Origin: Epinephelus fuscoguttatus
Lineage: Eukaryota; Chordata; Actinopteri; Perciformes; Serranidae
Direction: 5' to 3'
Length of the DNA: 64,000 nt
Assembly: GCF_011397635.1 (NCBI RefSeq)
Contig: NC_064771.1
Span: forward strand, 15,811,379 to 15,875,378
In this document: positions 21,237 to 33,400 of the stretch, piece by piece
Numbering within the stretch: position 1 is the stretch's first letter
Layout of the letters: the number at the start of each line of letters is the position of its first letter
Notes under the pieces: model-generated
The model's input: only the letters and a program-made list of their open reading frames with translations
Told to the model about the DNA's origin: nothing
Databases searched by the model: none
Position numbers and translations under genes: made by a program

Positions 21237-22350
21237 GACGGAGAGAAATGAATGATTATCGAGAAAAAAATAGAAATAAATCGACCGCTGAGGTCGTCAC
21301 AGCGAAGTGTGGAGTCGACTGCCCTCCATGCGTCTCTCAAATCTCCCTCCAGCGTTGATCCTGCGTTTGTTTCGAGTCCGTCCCCAAAATCAGTCCGGGT
21401 TGTTTTCCGGCTTTATCACAAAGTTCTGAGGAATTTAATTGTGTTCATTTGTGCTGCAAACACTAAAAATGTGTGAATTATGTTTCTTTTCACGAGACTT
21501 TATAAACTGTTGTATTGGTGGTATTTACTCAGACGGTTCAAATGTATAATCGCATTGATTACAGATTTTTTTCTGTCTTAGGTGCTGATGGATCATCAAA
21601 CTGTTGAATGTAGTTTGTTTCATACTGACTGTAGTATGCATTATGGCCCAGTCTTAGAGAAAACCTTTATGAATTTTTATTTTAAACCCCCTAGTGCATT
21701 AACCAATTTACATGTGGCTGATTCACTATTTCACATACCTCTCTTTAAGTAATATAGACAGCACATGAAACACATTTTATTTTTCCTTTTGCCTCATCTT
21801 ATATAATCAGACCTGCACCCACACTAAGCTGTCCATGAAAGTAAATGTAATGCCATTTCCTTTTCAGTCTCATTTACCTGCACTATCTGTAACTATCAAA
21901 AATATGACTGATGAAGCCCTGTCACCAGAGCAGTACCTGTACCTACACAATGCTATATGTAAACCATATTCAAGCCATTTGGACAATTACCATTGCAGCC
22001 ATTTTAACTCCACATGTTGATGCATAAGCACCAGAGAAATGTTAGGACATAAAGACAAATCAGACCAATTTTTCCACCGTACAAAAAAATTTAATAAATC
22101 ACTTTTTTAAACCATAAAAATATTTGCAAAACCAGTAATGAACAACATACAACTTGTCACGATATAAATGGTTAGAAGATTCCCTGCTGTATTGGAGAAA
22201 AAAAAAAAAAAGGCAGTGCGTCATTTTCATCTATAAAACTACTTTATAAAATGCTGTATGATCTAATAAAAATGACAAGTACAAAAAAAAAGTTAAATGG
22301 GAAATGGGGGAAAACAAGTCACTGGGATTAAGACTATATACAGATGCTTT
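21237..22350. other. tut1 promoter region and mki67 3' UTR
   Basis: 1.1 kb separates the tut1 ATG from the mki67 stop, both genes on the minus strand. The half near tut1 (21237-21400) is more GC-rich with CpGs and no TATA box, consistent with a housekeeping promoter. The half near 22350 is AT-rich and should be mki67 3' UTR. No additional gene is evident. Confidence 0.5.
22090..22095 (-). terminator. mki67: Candidate mki67 polyadenylation signal (ATTAAA)
   Basis: ATTAAA on the minus strand, about 256 bases past the mki67 stop. A canonical AATAAA lies further on at 21781-21776. Either could serve; the choice is not decidable here. Confidence 0.35.
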
Positions 22351-24419
22351 TTATTTTTTTGCTGGTCTTCCTCTTCTGGTTTTTGGCTGTGTCTCAGCCT
22401 CAACACTTTTCACCTTGCTTGTGGACTCTTCTGCTGTTACATCAGCGACCTTTGCCCCTCGCCTGGCTCTCTTGACAGGCTGAGCTTCGATGACTTTGTC
22501 TGAGAGATCCTTCTCTTCAGCTTTGTCATCGTCCTTTGACACATTTTTGCTTTCAGTGTCAAGTTTGGACTTCCTGCCTCGCGCTGCCTTCACTGGTGTT
22601 GCTTTTGGAATATCAAAGACTTCCACATCTGCGTTCCACTTGACGGATCTTTTGGATGTTTTTGTGTCTTCCACAACAGCACTGCTTGACTCTTCGGTGG
22701 CATCATCTGCTGTGGGCTTTGCCGCTGCCCGTCTCCCCCTTTTGGCAGGCTCTACTGAAGTTGATGTAGGCTCTGAAACTTCTGCGTTGGTCTCCTCGAC
22801 AGGAAGAGCTGCACCTCGACGAGCTCTCTTGGCTGGAATGGCTTGGGAAGCCTCATTTTTTGAAGATGTTTTCGCCCCCCTTCCCCTGCTTTGTTTAATG
22901 ACTGGAGAGTCTGGCTCGGCATCTTTCTTCTCTTCAGCCTCCACCTCATGCTCAGGTTTTTCTTCTGGTACCACAGCAGTGACTGCAACTTCTTCAGCAA
23001 CTTGTTTTCCTCTCCTGCCCCGTTTGACCGCAGGGACCTCAGTGGGTTCGACAGGAGTTTCACTCTCAGTGTCTTGTTTTGCTTTCCGGCCTCCTTTCCT
23101 GGGTTTCGCAGCTACAGTAGCCTGTTCATCAACCTTCACTGGTTCAGCAACAAGTGTCGCTTCAGCCTCCTCTGGAACAACATTTTCAACCGTTTGGACT
23201 TCTTCTTGTGGTTCTACGTGGTCTTGCTCTGCCTTCTTGGTTCTCCTCACTTTTTTGGCCGGCTCCTGGGATTCAGTAGTCTCAACTTCTTCCTTTTTGG
23301 CATTTCTTCCCCTCTTAGCCTTAACTGGAGGTTCAGACTGCTGCTTGGTCTCCACGGCGACAACTGTGTCTTCTGCCACCTCATTTTGCTCAACAGTATC
23401 AGGTTTGGTCTTTCTCCCTCTTTTGGGCTTTGCAACAGTAGGAATGGACTTTTCAGACTGAGCATCTATCACAACAGGCTCGTCACTCACAGCTTCAGTT
23501 TTCTCTGGCTCTGGTTGAGATGGCTCAACTGGTGTTTGTTTAGTTTTCCTCCCTCGAACAGGCTTCACGACAGCTTCCTCTACAGAAGGTGCAGGATCAC
23601 TCTGGTCACTCACAACTTCAATGGAAATCTCAGTCACAGGTGTTATTTCCGCAGCTGTCTCTGGTACCATTTCAGGTTTATCATCGGAGGTGCTTTCTTG
23701 AGACTTTGCATTTCTGCCTCTTCCTGTTTGTCTAACAGCAGGTGGTGCGGCAGCTTCAGCCTTCTTTCCTCGTCTTCCTCTGACTGGAGCAGCGACAACA
23801 GCATCTTCAGCCTCCTGTTTATCCTCAGCTGCTTCAGGTTCCACTGTTTTTGCCCTTCTGCCACGAACAGATTTCTTTTTAGGGTCAGGATCCGTGGCAG
23901 TTGTGTCTATTTCTGTGACTTCTACAGTAGCAGTCTCCACTTTAGGTTGTTCTTCAGATGAATTCTCATCGACTGCGTCCACGTCAGATTGTTCCACAGG
24001 TGAGTTCTCCACTACTGCATCCACTTCAGGTTTGTCTTCAGAGATGATTTCTTGAGATTTAGCATTTCTGCCTTTTGTCGTTCGTCTTACAGCGGCTGGT
24101 GCAGCAGCTTCAGTTTTCTTCCCTCTTCTGCCTCTGACTGGAGCAGAGACGACAGGATCCTCAGAATGTTCTGCCGCCTCCTGTTTATCTTCAGCCGATT
24201 TAGACTCCACCAGTTTCGCCCTTCTGCCTCGAACGGTTTTCTTCTGAACGACAGCAGCATCCATTTCGGTGACTTTGCAAGTGGCTGTCTCCACTTCAGG
24301 TAGGCTCTCAGTTACAGGCGTCTGGGGAACAGTTTCCATGGCATCTGATAATTTATTTTCATCACTTGCACTGGGCACCACCTCCAGCTGGTCGCTGCAG
24401 ACTTCATTTGCATTTGCTT
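22351..24419 (-). other. mki67: mki67 last exon: RGRR/RGRK-rich chromatin-binding tail
   Basis: 689 codons to TAA at 22353-22351. Repeated basic cores (RGRRAK, RGRRGK, KRGRKTK, KRARRGA) alternate with Glu/Val/Pro-rich linkers and the chain ends KTRRGRPAKK, an AT-hook-like RGRP core. The position matches the LR (Leu/Arg) chromatin-binding end of mammalian Ki-67. The strong codon bias of the repeats leaves the antisense strand open over long stretches (for example 22490-23461), which should not be taken as genes. Confidence 0.88.
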
Positions 24420-27400
24420 CTGAAATAATAGGAGAAAACAAAGGAGCAATGTTACCTTTACATTTACAGTGGTTAAACTGTCAAACGACTGATTAGTTAA
24501 ATATAATACGAGTCAGGATTTGTGTGTTTATTGAAGACTGTGCATTTATATGGAAAATGGAGAATGGAAAACCCATTTATCCAAAGTCCCTCCCTCCTTT
24601 TTGTTTTAGAGGTCAGAAATAGTTTTAGGTGATTTCAGTTTAGCCCAACAACTCAACAGCAGAAATAAAAACAAGAAAAATTAAATACCTTTAGCTGTGT
24701 CCATTTCAGGAGCATCCTCACTCTGAGTAATGGGTAAATCTTGCTGCTCTAGCACTGGTTCTTCAGGCTGTTTAGCTTTTCTCCCTCTCTTGGGCTTCAC
24801 AGCCTTCTCCTGGGGTGATGCACTGTCATTTGCTTCGATGTTGACTTCAACTGGGGGGCTCTGTTCACTCTTAGGTTCTGGCACCATTTCAGTTTCAGCG
24901 GCGACCTCTTGGACGGTTTCCACTTGATCATCAGAAGCTTTTCTTCCTCTTCTAGTTTTAAGGGTTGGTTTGGAAGGCAGAGAGGCACTTTTCTCCTTCG
25001 TGACCTCATCATCATTGCTCTCTTGAGACTTTGCATTTCTGCCTCTTGTTGTTTGTCTAACAGCAGGTGGTCCAGCAGCAGCTTCAGTTTTCTTTCCCCT
25101 TCTTCCTTTGACTGGGGTTGGAGCAACGGGTTCTTCAGAGTGTTCTGCTGCCTCCTGATTATCATCAGCTGGTTTAGACTCCACCAGTTTCGCCCTTCTG
25201 CCTCTAACAGATTTATTCTCAACAATGGCTGCATCTGTTTCGGTGACTTTGCAAGTCTCCTCTTCAGGTAAACTCTCAGTTACAGGTGCCTGAGGAGCAG
25301 TTTCAATGGCAGGTGGTTCTGTAGCTTCAGCTTTCTTCCCTCTTCTTCCTCTGACTGGAGCAGAGACGACAGCATCTTCAGGTGCTTTAGGTTCCACTGT
25401 TTTTGCCCTTCTGCCACGAACAGGTTTCTTCTTAGGGTCAGGATCCGTGGCAGTTGTGTCCATTTCTGTGACTTTTCCAGGAGCAGTCTCCACCTCAGGT
25501 TCTTCCACAGGTGAACTCTCATCTACTGCATCCACTTCAGCTTGTTCTACAGGTGAACTCTCATCTACTGCATCCACTTCAGCTTGTTCTACAGGTGAAC
25601 TCTCATCTACTGCGTCCACTTCAGCTTGTTCTACAGGTGAACTCTCATCTACTGCGTCCACTTCAGGTTTGTCTTCAGGTAAAGTCTCATCCACTGTGTC
25701 CACTTTGGGTTGTTCCGCAGATATCTCATCTACAGCTGGTTCAGAGAGAGGTTCCGAAGCATCTGATGATTCGTTATTATTGTGTCCACTTGGCACTTCC
25801 TCTACGTGGTCATCAACGACAACTTCTTTTGCATCTTCTTCTAAAATAATACAAAAACAATTATAAGAATACAAGAAAAATAAGTTGTCGTAGTTTTTAG
25901 CTGTTGAAATACTTGCATCAGGTTTTAGACATGTTTTGACAATAGGGTTCCATAGGAAGTATTATTTGTGCTATGGTTCTTTCAGGCAGTCCAACAAAAG
26001 CAACGTAAAAATGTTTAAGAGCAGAATTTCCATATCTTCAAGGTGTATCAATACAAACAATTCCAATAATGTTAGAGACAGCACATCTCTAAAAGTCTGT
26101 TTTCAGACATTGTTAAACATTATCTTATTGTACATAATTTTAACAGAACAAACCTATTAAAATAGCCAACATACCCTTTTCTATGTCATCATGGAGAGCA
26201 ATCACATCTGATGGGATATCGCCTCGTGGCTCCTCATGGGCAAAGTCTAGTTCTACGTGAGGAGAGAAGACAATAAAACCACAGAAATGATCAGCTCTTC
26301 ATTGTAATGCAGCTTACATAACCCCCCCAAGTGAAGTCATTCATTACTCATCTACCATTATAGTTATCAAACTTAAGAACCAACTCACCTTTTGCTGCGC
26401 CTTCTTCACAATCCAGAGGTGTTTGATCTTCTACCTGCTAAAAAATAAATCAAAAACAATTTTTACACTTTGAAGTAATCCATGCAGACAACAAATATCT
26501 CATGAAGCTTGATAAAAATTAATATTGTCAGTCTGTTGGTACACAGATTTTGATCTCTCAGATCTGTGCTGATGAAAAACGAAATATGCCTAAATGTTTA
26601 CTCGTGTTTTATCAAGGAAATGACTGCAGGAAACTGCAGTTTGCTCAACTGTGAGAACCTGACACTCATGTTTAAGCTCTGAACCAAACTCTTTGTTTTT
26701 CATATTCATTCAATTGACTTTCTGCAACGTGAAAGAATTGCTAATATTAACAACCCCAGTAAGAAACTTTTGCATTGTTCGGTTCATTGTTTGCTTTGTC
26801 ACATGGCTGAATCCAAACTGTTCCTATTAATGATCACACTTTAGCTGTCAGTCGCTGTGAGAAAAAAATACTAAATTCAAACTAATCCTTCTGATAAAAT
26901 AATGAAAAGTTGATGCACATGCTTCCACTACCTCATTTGTCTCCAGTTGTCCTGTGGCTTCAGTCTGTGGAGCAGATTCTTGCACTTGGTCTGGTGTCTC
27001 CATAAGTTCCTTCTCATCATCCAAACTCACATCAGCAGCCTCTAGAGCTTTGGGAGTTTCTACAGGTTTTTCTTGAAGGTCTTCATGAGATTCAGCTCGT
27101 TGTTGGGGGGTGTTCAAAATGCTTTCAACTCCAGTAAGGCACTCTTGTTGTTCAGCCTCCTGTTTGGGAGTTGTCAGAAGTTCCACTCGGATGTCCTCCA
27201 CAGGTTCAGCTTCCCGTTTTGGAGTTTCCATCATCCTCTTTACTCCGGTGAGACACTCTTGTTGTTCAAGTTTCTGCTTGGGGGTTTTCAAAACCTTGCC
27301 TCTCAGGTCCTCAATGGGCTCGGCTTTCTGTCGTGGGGTCTTCATAATCCTCTTCACTCCAGTGAGACACTCCTGTTGTTCAGGTTTCTGCTTTGGAGTT

Positions 27401-30400
27401 TTCAGAAGTCTCCCTCTTAAGTCCTCAACAGGTTCAGCCTTCTGCCTTGGTGTCCTCATGATCCTCTTCACTCCAGTGAGACACTCCTGTTGTTCAGGTT
27501 TCTGCTTTGGAGTTTTCAGAAGTCCCCCCCTCAAGTCCTCAACAGGTTCAGCCTTCTGCCTTGGTGTCTTCATGATCCTCTTCACTCCAGTGAGACACTC
27601 CTGTTGTTCAGGTTTCTGCTTTGGAGTTTTCAGAAGTCTCCCTCTCAAGTCCTCAACAGGTTCAGCCTTCTGCCTTGGCGTCTTCATGATCCTCTTCACT
27701 CCAGTGAGACACTCCGGTAATTCTGGCTTCTGTTTGGGAGTTGTTTGAGAGGTTGTCTTCATATCTGTGCACTGCTGTTCGCCAGAATCATCAGAGTGAA
27801 TCTCCAAGGCAGGGACATCACTGACGAAGCTTGATTCTTGATCATCATTAAGGAGGCGTTGGACTGCCTCGCTGTTGTATTTTCTGTCTTTTACTGCGGA
27901 CGCAACACTCAGTGGAGACACCATCATCTCGCCTGTAAAATTAGGCACATTTAATTACCTAACAGGCCTAATCTGACAAATCCCTTAGCCTAAGTGATTA
28001 AGTAGAATACAAATTTAATGGTTTGTGCGGTGGTACTGTTTGTTTTGAAAGAACCACTTTACCTGGCTCCTCTGGTGTGTTCAACACTGATGGCTCTACC
28101 ACAGATGTGCCCAGAGCTCCCACTGGTGTCTTTGTGGCATTGTCCTCATTGATCACAGATCTCCTTTTCCTTTCATTTACTGGGGTTTTAAACATTTCAG
28201 AAATTCCTGAAAAACACAACACACAATATAAGTAGGTACAATATTGAAGTCCAGATTACATCACTAATAATGGTTGTTTTCCAGCTCTACAAACAAACAA
28301 ACAAAAAAAAGGTAATTACCAGTCAAGTCCTCATCCATTTTCATGTTCCTTTTAAGGAGAGCAGTATTGGTGACCAGTCTTGGTGCAGCACCAGTTGCAT
28401 GTACGACCCTTTGTTTGTGAGCTCTGCCCACAACAATAGTAACAGGTGAATCTGCATGTCCAGTGCTGAAATGGCCTTGGATTTTTCTTGCAGGGGTCTG
28501 AGAAGATTGAGAAGGACATGTTGATTGCTGTTTTTAAAATGCTACTATGACAACAAGATATAAACCCATTACAGTAACAGTTGACATGCAGGCTGAGTAT
28601 AAAATAATGAGGGTTAATCTTCACTGAGCAGGTCCTGGATAGTTGCAGAGACTAGGGAAAAAACACATTACAATGACGTGAATGTCCCCTGTAGTCATTA
28701 CAGTATCTTAGTTTACCTGTGGTTTGGGCACAGTCTTCTTCTTTGTCATTTTGGCGACTGCTTTTTTAGCTGGAGCAACCACTTGAGCCTTAGGTTGACC
28801 AAATTTCACAATGTTTGCCCAGGAATTTTTGGCTTAAGGAAACAAGCAAAAGAAAAACATACAAATTAAAATACCATAGGTAAAAAACAACAACATGAAG
28901 ACATTTTCATCATCAGTCAGACATTGACAGGACTACCACTTCCCCATTCTCAGTTTAATCATAAATGACAAAAGTCAACTCATGCACTGTTTAAAAACAT
29001 AAATGTTACCATTTCATGCACGGTACCAAATTGTAGTTTAGAGCTTTCTATTTTGCTCTTCCCACCTCACTCTGCTTAACACACAATCATGCATGTACAC
29101 ACACTTAAAATCAATAACATTTGCAATGTAAGACATGTACTTCAGGGTCTTACATACCTTTCAGGGATGCCCGTGAAATGCCACTTCTTCTGCGCATTAC
29201 TTTTGCAGCACTTGAAGTTTCTTGTGAGATGCTCTTTCTCCTCTGGGGCATTTTAGGAGTTACTGTGACTGAAGGCACCTGGTCAGTAACAGCATCTTCT
29301 GCATTTGGAGATGGTGTGCTGATACGCGACACAGAGAAGCGGCCTTGTACTCTGGGGGTCTGGACTCCTGGTGTTCCACCAACAGTGGGAGACCGTCCTC
29401 TTGCAGTAGATGGACTTTTGGATTTTGGTGTCTTCTCAGCAGGTGACGCAGCCTTGGGAGAAGGGGTCCTGGGTTTTGGTGACTTCTTTGCAGAAGATGT
29501 TGCCTTGGGAGAAGGGGATCTGGATTTGGGAGATTTCAGTCCTGGAGATGTTGCCTTGGGAGAAGGGGATTTGGATTTGGGTGATTTCTGTCCTGGAGAT
29601 GTTGCCTTGGGAGAAGGGGACCTAGATTTTGGTGATTTCTTTCCTGGCGTTGGAGTCTTAGGAGAAGCATTCTTGGCATTTGATTTCTTAGGTGACGGAG
29701 TCCTCATTTTGGCAGGACTTTGCACTTTGGGGCTACCTGGTTGCTCTTCATCGAACTACAAAAACACAAGATCCATTTTAAATAGGATTATGTGATAATT
29801 AACATTTATTTAAAGTTGGGTCAAACAATTTGAATCATTATCTTCCACTCAAGTCTTACCTGTAGCGAGCCAGTGACTGACGCTCGTCTCAGGAGTGACT
29901 GTTTGGGTTTAAACACACAAAAGCTTCTCCGCGGACTGGCCCCCTTGCGTAAGGGAGAGTCAGGAGGCAGACGTTTGTCAAATAACTCAGGGCACAGGAA
30001 ACCTCCAAAAGAAACCCTTTTCTTCTTTATTTGAGGTGTAGGCAAGTCGGCTGCAAGTTCTCCACTTTTACGTTTTTTGGATGTCTCTTTCACTAATAAA
30101 TGAATTGAAAACATGATTGTACGTCAGTAACAAATCATATGCCAACGTAACATGCTTAAATAATTACTTTAATTTGTTTAACAACCATCTAATCTAAAGA
30201 GAAATATAGTATTACAATACTCTTTACCTTTTCCAACTTCAGCTGAGGAACATCCTGAGTTCCTTGGAGAACGCTTCGTTTTGGGAGAAGTCACTGCTTG
30301 CGCTTCCTGTTCCTGAGTCACTGCAGGTTTGGCCTCGTTGCTTCTCCGTCTCAAAGGTGATTTGGGTGATTGAGCAGTAACTTGCTCAATAACCTCACAC

Positions 30401-33400
30401 GCAGTATACCTCTGGGGGGGTGTACGGATTCTCTTCTGAGGTGAAGTTGCTTCAGACTTTTCGGCTGTCTCAACTTCAGGTGCGGCCATCTCAGTAGAAG
30501 GACCCTGGGAGGACCTCCTCTGCTTCTTAACAGACTTTGGCGTTCCACCACTTGTGTTTTCAGCCCCCTTAGTTTCATCAGCTCCAAGACAGACTTTAGC
30601 TTCATTCTTCTGAGGAATGCTTTTATCTTCGGTGCAAGTGACAGGTTCATCATTTTTCCTGACTGAAGCAGGTTTTGGAGTGCAAAACCTCGAGGTGGGT
30701 GTTTGAAGCAAACTGGCAGAAGATTTCCGAGGGGTCTTGACATCCAGAGATTTTTTGATCATTTGATACAGGTCGTTGAAGGGGGAGGCAGTTTTGCCTT
30801 CCTCTTTGGGCTCCACCTCCAAAGTTTTCTCCAGGGATCGCTGGATGTTGTCATGGTTAGTTCCATCTTTCAGATGAGGATCTAAAATAAGCAAAACATA
30901 AAACTTAGTTTAAAAAAGGCTTGTACACTTGATAACATAAAATAGGAGACTGGAGAAAAACTACAGGCACCAAATCCCTGTAGCTACTTGGGAGACAGGG
31001 TGTTTGAGTAGGGCTGCAACAACATATTCATTGATCTGTCAGATGTTTTATAGGCTGAGCTAAATATGCAAAAATGACTGTAACTTATCCATTTGACAGG
31101 CTGTTGACCACTGTAACTCTAAGTTATTCAAATTACCCTTTTCTTTCTCTGTGTTTTAAAACATTTGATCAGATTCAGTTCTATAATGTCTATTCACCTG
31201 CAACAGAAATACCAACTCTGGGAATGCAATACACTAATAGTTGATGTGCAACATTGTCTTCAAATACAGCACAATCACTTTTCTAATTTACAATGAACAC
31301 TATCAGTCTCACCTGTGGATACTTCAGAGATCCTTTTATCTCCAGTTTCAGAGGTAACTGTGTCCCCCACTTGCTGATCGTGAAGAACCTAGGCATGAGA
31401 CACTTTTATTAACAGATATATAAAATAATCAAATTTATCCAGAGAGGAGGGAAATTCACACTAGTGGGATGGCTGAAATGATCTAATGATAAAAGATAAT
31501 AATGTGTAATTTACTTTGAGAGTGTCAGCTTTGCCTCCTGTGGAAGACCTCTTCTTTGGTGTGGGTGCTGGAGGGTACTCAAACCTGAAATGACAATTAG
31601 CAATACATCTAAGTAAGACATTATTTATCTGTCATGAAAATTCTAACATCTGGGAAGTGGGACCATGGATTCTCCCTTAACATTGCATCCGGTATACATG
31701 CTCAACAAACACATTATGTGGGTACTTCAATTTAATTTTCTTTCAACGTGTTCTTGGAAAACAGGTTTATATAAGGAGAGGTGAAACCACCAATAAAAAC
31801 AAACACAGTGAATGCAGGGTCACATAACTGGAAAACTCTTGTAGAAACAATAGAAACAGCATTTGCAGCTGGTGAGGAATATATATTCAAATGGTATGTT
31901 GATTATGGAAATGAAAATGGTGTGTGGTCTGGTGGTAGCAGATTATGCTTAAATCTTAAAGTTCTATTAAAAGTAAATACACTGCACATGTATTGTATGT
32001 TTGCAGTTAATATTTGTTGTCTAAATTTACCTAGGTACAAATTAGGCTTTTGAAACAAAAGGATGCTCTTGGAGGTCATATTACTTAACATTCCACTGTA
32101 TAAAATTTAGGGGGACTTGGTAATATCTAGCGGTGAGCATAGCACATTGCAACCAGCTAAAACTTCTCCCACTTAAAGTTCCTGCAATGTTATTGTTCAG
32201 GAGGTATTTACCGGATGCCCAATTATCCACAGTTCTCTTTCTCTACATGAGCAGGTGATTAAAACTTGTAATAACACCAAATAAAGCAGTTTCATATTAA
32301 AAAAAATAAATAAATAAAAATCTGTTTTTCGCGACACATTGCTTGTCGCTGGATGGGCTGCTAACTATGGTGGCTGCCTTGACAACATGAATGGCGCTAT
32401 TTAGAGCCTGTGTTTGGTTTGTCAGTTATGGGCTTCTCTAGAAACACGAGGAGCTGACATAGTGATCTCTGTGGACAAGGATCTGATCCCTATGTAAATA
32501 TATTCAGCTCATTCTAAGGCAACAAAAACACAATTCTTATTTTCAGGTAATTATACAGTAAAGAAAGCATGTATTATATTCCATTTTTGACAATATGTCC
32601 CCCGAAATCCAACACACTAGACCTTTAACAAAGTCATGTGGTGACTACGGAAGGCAAAAGTCTGAAGCAACAAAATATTTACTTCGCACTCACCTGAAAG
32701 AACGGTCAATAATAGTTATCACATCTCCGTGTTTCAAACGCTCAGACTGCTGCAAAACCTCTCCGTTGACACGAGTTGGATTCACAGAGCTCAAATTTGT
32801 CAAAATGATCTGGAAGAGACAAATATAAACATCACCTCAAACACAGTCTGACAAAGCAGCTCAAAGCAGAATACAAGTGTCAGCTAGGCTTTTAAATCTA
32901 TCTAGGCCAAGATTTCCCTCTGTGAATTCACAAGTGATTTAAGCAATGACACTTCTTTTGCATCCACAAAATTAACTTTTAAAATGATGAAAACATGAAG
33001 ACATTAATGTAACTATTCAATAACAGTTCCTTATTATTCTAGATATCATATAAGGTTGAAACACTGTGACAAGTTAATGTGGTCATGGTCAAAATGTGCT
33101 GTTACCTCTTTATTTTCATTCAAGTCAATTCTGCAATGCTCCTTGGAGACTTGTGGAAGCTGAATACGAATATCGCAATCAGGCTTCCTGTAAGATAATA
33201 AAGAAACAAATGTGTCAACAAAAGAGACAGTTAAGATGTAAGTGGTGCTTGTTCATGAGCAGCAAATGAAATGTTCTATGGTCTAAAAGGGTGAACTTGT
33301 GAACTGGAGTTTTGACTACACAATCAGGAGTCTGTTGTACTTGATTTAAAAACAGGGAACAAACATGCAAGATTCTGACGTCACTCGCAGATGGCCCGCC

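Noticed and set aside
22490-23961. Long plus-strand open frames (323 and 356 codons) opposite the mki67 last exon
   Set aside because: They mirror the repetitive codon use of the RGRR/acidic modules; the antisense products are low-complexity Ser/Phe/Leu strings with no domain, and the minus strand is clearly coding.
25306-25866. Plus-strand 186-codon frame with STASTSACSTGELS repeats
   Set aside because: Antisense shadow of the 42-bp tandem repeat in mki67 exon 15.
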